Shown: in pieces, positions 17,725 through 24,993 of the stretch | Numbering within the stretch: the stretch's first letter is position 1 | How the letters are laid out: each line of letters starts with the position of its first letter | NCBI RefSeq assembly: GCF_010974945.1 | Contig: NZ_JAAIVB010000080.1 | Span: 35,318 to 99,317, forward strand | DNA length: 64,000 nt | Direction of reading: 5' to 3' | From: Noviherbaspirillum galbum | GTDB lineage: Bacteria > Pseudomonadota > Gammaproteobacteria > Burkholderiales > Burkholderiaceae_D | Notes under the pieces: model-generated | The model's database searches: none | Seen by the model: the letters and a program-made list of their open reading frames with translations, nothing else | What the model was told of the DNA's origin: nothing | Program-made: the position numbers and the translations under genes

Positions 17725-18792
17725 TCAGAAATTGTTTCCGGATCGGACAGCGAAGGTCACCATCATGAAGGAGCCATAGACCCACACCACCATGATCGCC
17801 ACGATCGCCATGATCAGGATGCCGAGGGTGCGGAACTGGGCCTCCGTCTTCGCGATCGTCTTTGCCATGAAGCGGACCGCGAGGCGCTCGAGGCCGACCG
17901 CGAAATTGCTGGTGCTCCCATACAGCACGATCTGCCAGCGCAGGCCCTGCTCGAACAGTCCGGTCGCCAGCGCCCGGCCCTCCTGCGTGCCATCGCGCGC
18001 GCTGCGCTTCATGCGCCGGAAGTGGGCCCGGCCCCAGGCGCCGCTGGTATCGCTGAGCATGTCGATCGCCGACACCATGGGCACGCCGACGCGCATGAAG
18101 GAAGAGATCGCCTTCAGGTAGACCACCGAGGAAATCCGGCGGTGCAGCGTCCAGGGAAAGACATACCTGTCGAAGAAGCGCCGCGTCTCGCCGGTCCAGT
18201 GATCGCGGGTGGCAAGGAAGGCGCCGCTCCATCCGCCGACGCTGGCGGCGATGAATACGGTCAGCAGGATGATGTGGTCCGCCAGCCAGCCGAGCGCGGC
18301 CGCCGGCCCGGCCCAGCGCTCGCGCGGGGCGACGCTTTCCATCACGGGAATCGCGAACTGGGAAATGCCGGCCAGGAGCGCGCACAGCATGAGGAAGTAG
18401 AAGACCGGCGTGACGATGCCACCGGTCACCTTGCTGCGGATCAGGGCGACGTCGGTGGCGATCTGCGCGGCGCGGGTCAGGCCGCCGATGGGATCGGCGC
18501 CCTGTTCGCCGGCGTCGATCATGGTCGCTTCCACCGGCGGCACCAGGTCGCGCAGGGCCTGCCCGAGCGTGAAGGCATGGGTCTTCTGTTCTTCGCCGCG
18601 CAGGCGCCGCATTGCCTTCGCGGTGATGGCATGCCGGCGGTCGCGCGTCTTGCGGAACTGTTCGTCCAGCACCTGCAGGGAATCGAACAGCGGAATGCCG
18701 TCGTTGATGAAGCTCGCCATCAGGGTATAGAACTCTTCCCGCTGGGACGCGGCGATCGACGGCGCGCCGTTCCTCTTCCAGAATGGCTTCAT
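17725..18792 (-). CDS. pilR: Inner-membrane platform protein PilR (GspF/PilC superfamily)
   Basis: Polytopic platform protein of 355 aa that couples the assembly ATPase to pilin extrusion. It has two GspF-type cytoplasmic domains (about 15-140 and 230-320) and three hydrophobic helices: VFYFLMLCALLAGISQF, IILLTVFIAASVGGW and the C-terminal IAIMVVWVYGSFMMV. The conserved GEQGADPIGGL and a second copy-like region with MRVGVPMVSAID are typical of the family. The start codon overlaps the pilQ stop (ATGA), so the two are probably translationally coupled. The name follows R64 nomenclature. Confidence 0.82.
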   Translation of the reverse strand: MKPFWKRNGAPSIAASQREEFYTLMASFINDGIPLFDSLQVLDEQFRKTRDRRHAITAKAMRRLRGEEQKTHAFTLGQALRDLVPPVEATMIDAGEQGADPIGGLTRAAQIATDVALIRSKVTGGIVTPVFYFLMLCALLAGISQFAIPVMESVAPRERWAGPAAALGWLADHIILLTVFIAASVGGWSGAFLATRDHWTGETRRFFDRYVFPWTLHRRISSVVYLKAISSFMRVGVPMVSAIDMLSDTSGAWGRAHFRRMKRSARDGTQEGRALATGLFEQGLRWQIVLYGSTSNFAVGLERLAVRFMAKTIAKTEAQFRTLGILIMAIVAIMVVWVYGSFMMVTFAVRSGNNF

Positions 18793-20588
18793 GCCGGTTC
18801 CTCTGCCGCGGCGCCATGCGCGGCAAGGGGCTCAGCCATGACGTCGATGTCGGCGGTCAGGGTGTTGACCTGGTCCTCGATGTCGGTCGGGTCGATGAGT
18901 CCTTGCTTCATCTTGGAAATCGCATGCGCCAGCGCGGTCGGGCCCATGCCGTCAATGCTGAGGTAGTCCGAGCGTATCCAGTGGTTCTGCGCCTCGATGA
19001 GGCGGTCCTGCGCGATCAGCTTGAGCATGAGGTGATCCCGCTCCGGCACGATGAACTCGCTGCAGGTGGTGCGGCCCTTCACCCCCGTCTGGTTGCAGAT
19101 GGCGCAGCCGCGGCGGATGCGGATGCCGTCATTCTGCAGGTCGGCCACCCGCTTGACGCGCTCGAGTACGTCGGGCGGAATGCGTCCCTGCGCGTCGGCT
19201 TCGGACAGCGGCTGGGCGCAATCGCACAGCGTCGGCACCAGGCGCGAAAAGATGATGCCCGAGATGAAGCCCGGCATCGTCAGCAGGCGCAGCGGCACGC
19301 CGAGTTCGCGCAGGCGCTCAAAGGCGCCGATCGCGGAAAAGGCATGCAGGGTCGAGGTAGTCTTGCGGCCGGACAGCGTGGCGTCCTTGACCAGGTCGGC
19401 GACCTCGGCGTCGCGGATCTCGCCGACGCAGACCACGTCCGGATCCTGGCGCAGCGCGGCGCGCAGGAAGTCGGCCATGGACGCGCCCTCGACTTCGCCG
19501 CTGGTCTTGCGCGGCACCGAGGTCTGGGTCGCGCCGGGCACCTCGTATTCCACCGGATCCTCGATCATGATGATCTTGGTGGTCTGGCCGCGCCGCTCCA
19601 GGATGTAGCGCATCATCGCCTGCATCATGGTGCTCTTGCCGCCATTGGTCGGGCCGACCAGCAGCACCAGGCCCTTGGCGCCGATCAGCATGTTCTTGAG
19701 CACGGCGACCTGCTCGCCGGTGAGGCCGACCTGGTCGAGGCCCAGCGCCTTCTTGCTCGCTCCCAGCACGCGCATCACCGCCTGGAAGTTGCCCGAGGGA
19801 TGGATGGGCGTGGAGCAGAAGCGCAGGCCGATCTTGATGCCGCTGGTCAGCGTATGGTCGATCAGCGCTTCCTTCGGCCGCAGCAGGTCCCAGGTGGTGT
19901 CCTTGCTGCCGACGTCGGCGTGCGCGGCGTACAGGGAAGTCATCAGCGCCTTGGCGGTGGTGTAGGCGATGTGCCGGTAGAACACCCGCTCGCCATGCAC
20001 GCGCAGGAAGATGTCCGCATGTTTGAGCTCGCGGGTCTCGATGTGGATGTCCGAGGCGGCCATTTCCACCGCCGCGGCGAACAGCACCGCCGCCAGCTTT
20101 TCCACGCTGGTGGCGTCCGCGCCATGCATGGAAATGCCGTTGGACCTGCCGGCGTCATGCGACCCCTGCACCAGCTTGAGGATCTCGATGTGTGTCGGCT
20201 GGATCTTTTGCCTGGAAAAGCCGGCGCGTTCCGCGCGGCGCAGCACGTCGTACATCACCGGCTTGCCGAAGCAGGCTTCCGAGCAGAGGATCCATGTCAC
20301 GCCCGCCGAATCCTCGATGACCGCGAACTCCTTCTCGAGGTCGTGGCGCAGGTCCAGCTGGTCGGTGACGAGCCGGCCCTGGGGAACCTGCTTGGCATCC
20401 ACGAGGACCGGAATGCGCGGCGCCATGGCGCCCGGATTCGGCGAATGCGCGATTGCGGCCTTCGCCTGGACGGTCGTGCCCGCGTCGGCACGCGCTTCGC
20501 GCCCGAAGCCCATGGCCTTGAAATTCTTCATCAGGCCGCCGCCCTTGGCGGACGGTTCAGTTTTTTTGTTCTGTCTGGTAAAGGACAT
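18789..20588 (-). CDS. pilQ: Type IVB pilus assembly ATPase PilQ (GspE/PilB family)
   Basis: Hexameric cytoplasmic ATPase predicted to drive pilus assembly; 599 aa. The Walker A motif GPTNGGKST lies around residue 310, the Asp box near IEDPVEY, and the Walker B-like VVCVGEIRDAEV near residue 380; a His box is in KTTSTLHAF. The zinc-binding tetracysteine is split as CDC and CAIC around residues 455-500, as in GspE/PilB ATPases. The N-terminal 150 residues are less conserved. The start lies 32 nt inside the end of pilO. In R64 terms this is PilQ, not the secretin called PilQ in type IVa systems. No second, retraction-type ATPase is present. Confidence 0.85.
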   Translation of the reverse strand: MSFTRQNKKTEPSAKGGGLMKNFKAMGFGREARADAGTTVQAKAAIAHSPNPGAMAPRIPVLVDAKQVPQGRLVTDQLDLRHDLEKEFAVIEDSAGVTWILCSEACFGKPVMYDVLRRAERAGFSRQKIQPTHIEILKLVQGSHDAGRSNGISMHGADATSVEKLAAVLFAAAVEMAASDIHIETRELKHADIFLRVHGERVFYRHIAYTTAKALMTSLYAAHADVGSKDTTWDLLRPKEALIDHTLTSGIKIGLRFCSTPIHPSGNFQAVMRVLGASKKALGLDQVGLTGEQVAVLKNMLIGAKGLVLLVGPTNGGKSTMMQAMMRYILERRGQTTKIIMIEDPVEYEVPGATQTSVPRKTSGEVEGASMADFLRAALRQDPDVVCVGEIRDAEVADLVKDATLSGRKTTSTLHAFSAIGAFERLRELGVPLRLLTMPGFISGIIFSRLVPTLCDCAQPLSEADAQGRIPPDVLERVKRVADLQNDGIRIRRGCAICNQTGVKGRTTCSEFIVPERDHLMLKLIAQDRLIEAQNHWIRSDYLSIDGMGPTALAHAISKMKQGLIDPTDIEDQVNTLTADIDVMAEPLAAHGAAAEEPA

Positions 20589-21888
20589 ATTCGCCTCCGA
20601 CAGTGAAAGTGTAGGAACGGGAATCGAGGCCGGTCGCGCTGAACGACGTCAGCCGCACCGGAAACGTTTCCCCCAGCTCGGCGAAGCGCCTGAGCTTGAT
20701 GACCTGCGCCGCGGCATCGCCGAAGGACACGCGCAGGCCGCCGCGCTTGCCGATCGTGGCCGCGGGCAGGCCGGCCATGCCGTCGGAAGGCGCGACCTGC
20801 ACGTCCGCAGGCCGGTCCGCCTGTATGGACCAGTGGTAGCGCTCGGCGATCGCCTTGAACGTAAACTGCAGGCGCTGCTCTTCCGAGAACGGCGTGGCGG
20901 GCAGGTCTTCCTTGTCGAACTTGTCCAGCGCCCAGGCTTGCTCGACATGCGTATCGTCCTTGATGACGCCGCCGGGAATGTCGAAGGCGGACAGGGCATC
21001 GGCATACGGCCCGCGCTGCCAGCTCACCTTGCATTGCGCCAGGCTGCATTCCATGGCGACCGGGTTCCAGCCCGAGACGGCGTCGGGCAGTTGCCGGACC
21101 ACGTCCAGCCAGTTGCCGACCTGTACCTGCGGCGGCACCCGTCCCCGCAGCTCGGCCTGCGCGCGGTCGAACTCTGTCCTGAACTTCGCCCGCGCTTCCT
21201 GCCGCGCCTTCTCCAGTTCGACGGCGCTCTTGGTGACCACGTTCATGGCGCCGCTGGCCGCGGCGATTTCCCGTTGCGCCGCGCTCTTGAAGCGGTAGGC
21301 CAGGGTACCCGTCGCCGCCAGCGTGAGGGCCAGCGCCAGGATCGCCAGCGGCAGGATGCGCGACGTCGGCCGCTTCAGCTTGACCGCCGACAGGGCGGAG
21401 GGCTTGAGGGTGGACAGCAGGGTTTCGAAGCTGGCCTTCGCGCCTTCGAGCGAACCGATCAGCGAGGCGCCCGGATGCCGTTCGAGAAATTCGCTGACGA
21501 GCCTGCGCGCCTCGCCCTGCGGCATGAGGCTGTCCATGCCGGGCAGCGGCACGCCATCGTTGACGGCGCATACCCAGAACGCCGACATGGCGTCCCCGGC
21601 GCTCTTGCTGGAACCGGAAACGCGCTCGCACAGGATGGCGCAATCCTCGACCATCGCCAGCGCGGCCGCGCCGGCAACCGGCGAGCGGGGAACGCCTTCC
21701 GTTTCGATGTCGTCGTCGGACTTGTTTTCGGCGTATACGCCGAGCACGAAGACGCCGTCCAGCTTGCGGATGAGGCGGCGTTCGCCCTTGTGCTTGCCGT
21801 ATTCTTCGTTGAGCTCTTCCCTGCTGTCGTGCATCGACCAGTCGACGCCGACGGCAAACGGCCGGTCGAGAAATTCGAGGATGGGCAT
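20557..21888 (-). CDS. pilO: Pilin accessory protein PilO (type IVB)
   Basis: Single-pass inner-membrane accessory protein of 443 aa matching the PilO family of thin-pilus systems in length and layout. A cytoplasmic N-terminal domain of about 170 aa opens with FAVGVDW and contains RRLIRKLDGVFVLGVYAE. One transmembrane helix follows at about 176-198 (LPLAILALALTLAATGTLAY), then a short coiled-coil stretch rich in Glu, Lys and Arg, and a periplasmic domain. Two cysteines in MECSLAQCKVSWQRG suggest a periplasmic disulfide. It starts 9 bp after pilP and overlaps pilQ. In R64, pilO precedes pilP; here the order is reversed. Confidence 0.75.
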   Translation of the reverse strand: MPILEFLDRPFAVGVDWSMHDSREELNEEYGKHKGERRLIRKLDGVFVLGVYAENKSDDDIETEGVPRSPVAGAAALAMVEDCAILCERVSGSSKSAGDAMSAFWVCAVNDGVPLPGMDSLMPQGEARRLVSEFLERHPGASLIGSLEGAKASFETLLSTLKPSALSAVKLKRPTSRILPLAILALALTLAATGTLAYRFKSAAQREIAAASGAMNVVTKSAVELEKARQEARAKFRTEFDRAQAELRGRVPPQVQVGNWLDVVRQLPDAVSGWNPVAMECSLAQCKVSWQRGPYADALSAFDIPGGVIKDDTHVEQAWALDKFDKEDLPATPFSEEQRLQFTFKAIAERYHWSIQADRPADVQVAPSDGMAGLPAATIGKRGGLRVSFGDAAAQVIKLRRFAELGETFPVRLTSFSATGLDSRSYTFTVGGEYVLYQTEQKN

Positions 21889-21897
21889 CCGTCCGCC

Positions 21898-22530
21898 TTA
21901 TTGCGTCTTGGCGGGATTCGCCGGGGGAGCGGTCGGCGAGGCGGTCGGCAGGGCGGGCACGCTCGGCGCCGCCAGCGGCGGCACCAGGACCTGGGGCGAC
22001 TCCGGCATCCACGCCGCGGGGATGGCTGACTGTCCCGTCAAGCCCGGACCGGGGAATCCGCCAGGCAAGCCAGGCATTCCGGAACCGCCGGTCGAAGCCG
22101 AGGCCGAGGCGAAGGACAACAGCACCGGCGCGCCCTTCTGCTTGAAGCTGACGTAGACGCCGGAATGGTCGATGGAAGACACCCGCAGCACGTCGCTGAT
22201 CCACTGGTTCGGCGCGAAGGTGCCGATGGTGCCGTCCGCCAGCATCAGCTTGGCCGTCATCCTGGCCTGGAATCCCGCGACGGAAATCACGCGCGGCAGG
22301 CCGGCGCCGAGCTCGGCGCTCGCCTGCTTGAGCAAGGCTTCCCTGACCTGGTTGCGCTTTTCGAGCAACTTCTGCTGCGCTTCGAGCATGCTCATCTCGT
22401 CGGGAAAGCTCAGGTCGCCGCCTCCCATCCTGATCGCCGGCTTGTCGGCGGCGGCGGCATCGAATGCGGCCAGCGCGCCAAGTAGCATGGGGAGCATGGT
22501 GAGCGTGGCCGCCATCACCTGGAATTTCAT
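21898..22530 (-). CDS. pilP: Type IV pilus biogenesis protein PilP (R64 type)
   Basis: Exported protein of 210 aa, first gene of the pil run. The signal peptide ends near AAFDAAAA. A coiled-coil-like stretch (SMLEAQQKLLEKRNQVREALL) leads to a small beta domain with GFQARMTAKLMLADGTIGTF and the segment WISDVLRVSSIDHSGVYV, resembling the PilP domain of thin-pilus systems, which works next to the secretin. The last 65 residues are Pro/Gly/Ala-rich and probably disordered. A strong GGAGGGTGATCC ribosome site precedes the ATG at 22530, and the conserved motif at 22641-22663 lies 111 bp upstream. Confidence 0.7.
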   Translation of the reverse strand: MKFQVMAATLTMLPMLLGALAAFDAAAADKPAIRMGGGDLSFPDEMSMLEAQQKLLEKRNQVREALLKQASAELGAGLPRVISVAGFQARMTAKLMLADGTIGTFAPNQWISDVLRVSSIDHSGVYVSFKQKGAPVLLSFASASASTGGSGMPGLPGGFPGPGLTGQSAIPAAWMPESPQVLVPPLAAPSVPALPTASPTAPPANPAKTQ

Positions 22531-22640
22531 GGATCACCCTCCGCCTGCCAGCGGCATGCCCTGCATGCGGCCGATCTTCAGGCAGTGCAAACGTTCATCA
22601 ATGCTGCAAAGAGTGACAGCAGCCTTGAGGGCGGAGGATA

Positions 22641-22663
22641 AATGTTAATCAGGCCTAATCTTT
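22641..22663 (-). promoter_or_regulatory. Conserved motif upstream of pilP (copy 2)
   Basis: TGTTAA and CTAATCTT spaced as in 17071-17093. On the minus strand this reads as two GATTA half-sites in direct repeat. It lies 111 bp before the pilP start, in the gap between the sensor kinase gene and pilP, and is a candidate promoter or activator site for the pil locus. Confidence 0.5.
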
Positions 22664-22734
22664 ATGCTTGGACATCGTTGATCGAGGGCGGCAGCTTGAC
22701 TGGCCGCGGCATCGACCGCGCCCTTTCGTCATCG

Positions 22735-24837
22735 CTATGCCAGCGGCAGGCGAACCGTGAAGGTGCTGCCGCGGTTCTCTCCCTCGCTGAACGCTTCCAC
22801 CGTACCTCCATGCAGGCCGACGAGTTTCTGCACCAGCGACAGGCCGATTCCCAGTCCCCCTTGCGCATTAGCGGCATGGTCGCTGACCTGCTCGAACATT
22901 TCGAAGACGGTGGCCAGGGCAGAAGCCGGGATGCCTATGCCATCGTCGAGCACTTCCACGACGGCTTCCCCTTCCTCCTTGTACGCCCTGACATGAATAT
23001 GCCCGCCCGGCGGCGTGTACTTGGCCGCGTTGCCAAGCAGGTTGGTGAACACCTGGAACATGCGCCCGGTATCGATTTCGACGTCCAGGGGCTCGGATGA
23101 CAGGCTCAGCTTCAGTTCGTGTCCGGCCGGTTCCATGAACGCCTGCGCCGATTCGACCACGTTTTCCAGCACGTCCCTGAGATCGACCCGCTCGCGTTCC
23201 ATGCGGACCTTCCCGCTGCTGACGCGGGAGACGTCGAGCAAATCCTCGATCAGCCTTTTCATTTGAAGAAGCTGCCGCTGCACGATTGCATGAACCCGCG
23301 CATTGGGCTGGCCGCTGGAAGCGGTCTGCGCGAGAAGCTCGAAGCCGGTCTGCAGGGGCATCAAGACATTCCTGAGTTCATGGGAGAGCGTCGCAAGGAA
23401 TTCGCTTCTCTTTTTGTCGACCTCGGAAAGCTGGGTAGCGAAGGCGCGCAGGGCTTCTTCCTTTTGTTTCTGGTCGGTGATGTCCACCCCGACTGCCGCG
23501 ATGGCGAACACGGCGCCGTCGACGTCCAGAATGGGAGACAGCACCAGTTCGATCAGCTTTTGCGTACCGTCGGCCAGAAAATACGCGACTTCGGCGCTGA
23601 AGCTGGCGCCATCGCGCGCCTTGGCAAATCCGTTTTGCAGGGTCGCGGCGGTGTCGGGCGACCGGGACCACCAGGCGCAATCCCAGAATGCCTGCCCGAT
23701 GATTTGATCGTGAGAGTAGCCGCACAAGTCAATGCCTGCGGAATTCGATTCCAGGACAATCCCATCCTGCGACAGAACGCAGGAGAGATAGAAACCCTGC
23801 TCAAAAAACGCGCGGAACTTCGCATTCGCTTCCGCCAGGGCCAAGGCCTCGGCTTCGGCTAATTGAAGCGCGATCGCACGTTGCCGTTGCTGTTGCTTCT
23901 GGATGTAGAAAAGCACGCCGGCCGCCGTGAGCAGCAGGAAAGCGACGGCAATGACCAGCGCCCAGTTCACGGCGCGTTTCCATGTCGCGAGGATGAGATC
24001 CTCGCTCCTGCTGAAGACAACGACCAGCGGTTGGGCTTCAAGTACCCGGTAGCTCATGACACTGGGATAGTTCAAGGGCGGGCCGCTGATCCTGTGGACG
24101 CCCGTTGGCTTCATTGGTATGCGCGTCGAAAACAGCGGCAGGAATGCGAAGCTGCGGCCGATGTTCACATCGTCCGCCGGGTGACGCGCAATGAGACGGC
24201 CGTCCTTGTGGTACAAGGACATGACCTCCCCGGGCCGCAGGTTCAGCTTCTCGTAGAGCCGGGACAGAGAGTCCAGTTGCACTGCAGCCACCAGAACGCC
24301 CTTGAACTCGCCGCCCGAGGACGTGATCCTGCGGCTGGATGCCAGGAACCAGCCGGTGCCGGACCGGCTTTGCATCGCAGAGGACAGACCTTGTACCAGC
24401 TTCGGGTTCCGTATGTACTGGCTAAAGTACTCCCGGTCGGCCAGGGACACGTCAGGTGTCTTCGGATAATCGGTGTCATGCTGGATGATCCCGTTGGGAC
24501 CGATAACGAAAAGCGCCCTGACGGCAGGGAGGTAGCGCAGATATCCGCGCATTAACTCCCGGACTTGCGGGTCATGCCGCGCGAAGTCGCCGTCGGCCAG
24601 ATGGGCGGCAATGCCCTGCAAGGCAACATCGACGGTGCCAAAGGTGCGCGACATGTTTTCATCGAACACGGTGGCCAGCGTTGCCACCTCGTCCTGTGCC
24701 TGGTACAGGTCTTGGCGCCGTTCCCTGATCAAGGCGAAGCCGATGGCGAGAATGATCGTCAGCCAAAGCAGGCTGGCTGTAATAACCGCGGTTCTAGCTT
24801 GTGACGGTAGCACCGCTATCCAGCTTCTGAAGCCCAC
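22735..24837 (-). CDS. Membrane sensor histidine kinase (dCache-PAS-HisKA-HATPase), orphan
   Basis: 700 aa. The N-terminal helix at about 16-37 and a second at about 290-312 flank a periplasmic dCache-like ligand domain (containing LADREYFSQY and VMSYRVL). A short coiled coil and a PAS domain (about 340-460, ending AAVGVDITDQKQKEEAL) follow. The dimerisation/phosphoacceptor region has FLATLSHELRNVL with the phospho-His, and the ATPase domain has NLLGNAAKYT, DDGIGIP and GLGIGLSLV. No receiver domain and no adjacent response regulator gene are present, so its partner is elsewhere. It probably starts with GTG. It is upstream of and co-directional with pilP, separated by about 200 bp; control of the pil locus is only a guess. 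Confidence 0.85.
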   Translation of the reverse strand: MGFRSWIAVLPSQARTAVITASLLWLTIILAIGFALIRERRQDLYQAQDEVATLATVFDENMSRTFGTVDVALQGIAAHLADGDFARHDPQVRELMRGYLRYLPAVRALFVIGPNGIIQHDTDYPKTPDVSLADREYFSQYIRNPKLVQGLSSAMQSRSGTGWFLASSRRITSSGGEFKGVLVAAVQLDSLSRLYEKLNLRPGEVMSLYHKDGRLIARHPADDVNIGRSFAFLPLFSTRIPMKPTGVHRISGPPLNYPSVMSYRVLEAQPLVVVFSRSEDLILATWKRAVNWALVIAVAFLLLTAAGVLFYIQKQQQRQRAIALQLAEAEALALAEANAKFRAFFEQGFYLSCVLSQDGIVLESNSAGIDLCGYSHDQIIGQAFWDCAWWSRSPDTAATLQNGFAKARDGASFSAEVAYFLADGTQKLIELVLSPILDVDGAVFAIAAVGVDITDQKQKEEALRAFATQLSEVDKKRSEFLATLSHELRNVLMPLQTGFELLAQTASSGQPNARVHAIVQRQLLQMKRLIEDLLDVSRVSSGKVRMERERVDLRDVLENVVESAQAFMEPAGHELKLSLSSEPLDVEIDTGRMFQVFTNLLGNAAKYTPPGGHIHVRAYKEEGEAVVEVLDDGIGIPASALATVFEMFEQVSDHAANAQGGLGIGLSLVQKLVGLHGGTVEAFSEGENRGSTFTVRLPLA

Positions 24838-24993
24838 AGCGCCCTCGCCAAAGCGTGAAAGAAGAAAGCTGGTTATGTTACACGTCTTTCAGGCATGAAT
24901 TTTCCATCGTTGTCAGTTTCGCGTTCCTGATCCCGCGCAGTAAATCTTCAAGGAATTTCTAGAAGGCAAGCCGCCGGCATTTCCCACGAAACG

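Noticed and set aside
18789..20588. Assignment of the ATPase cluster to a type II secretion system
   Set aside because: Neighbours match PilO, PilP, PilM and PilV of thin pili, and the pilins are PilS-like; no gsp genes such as gspL, gspM or the secretin are present.
20011..22029. Long plus-strand frames (up to 672 aa) opposite the pil genes
   Set aside because: Composition is Arg/Gly/His-rich, with no domain, and they mirror well-supported minus-strand genes.
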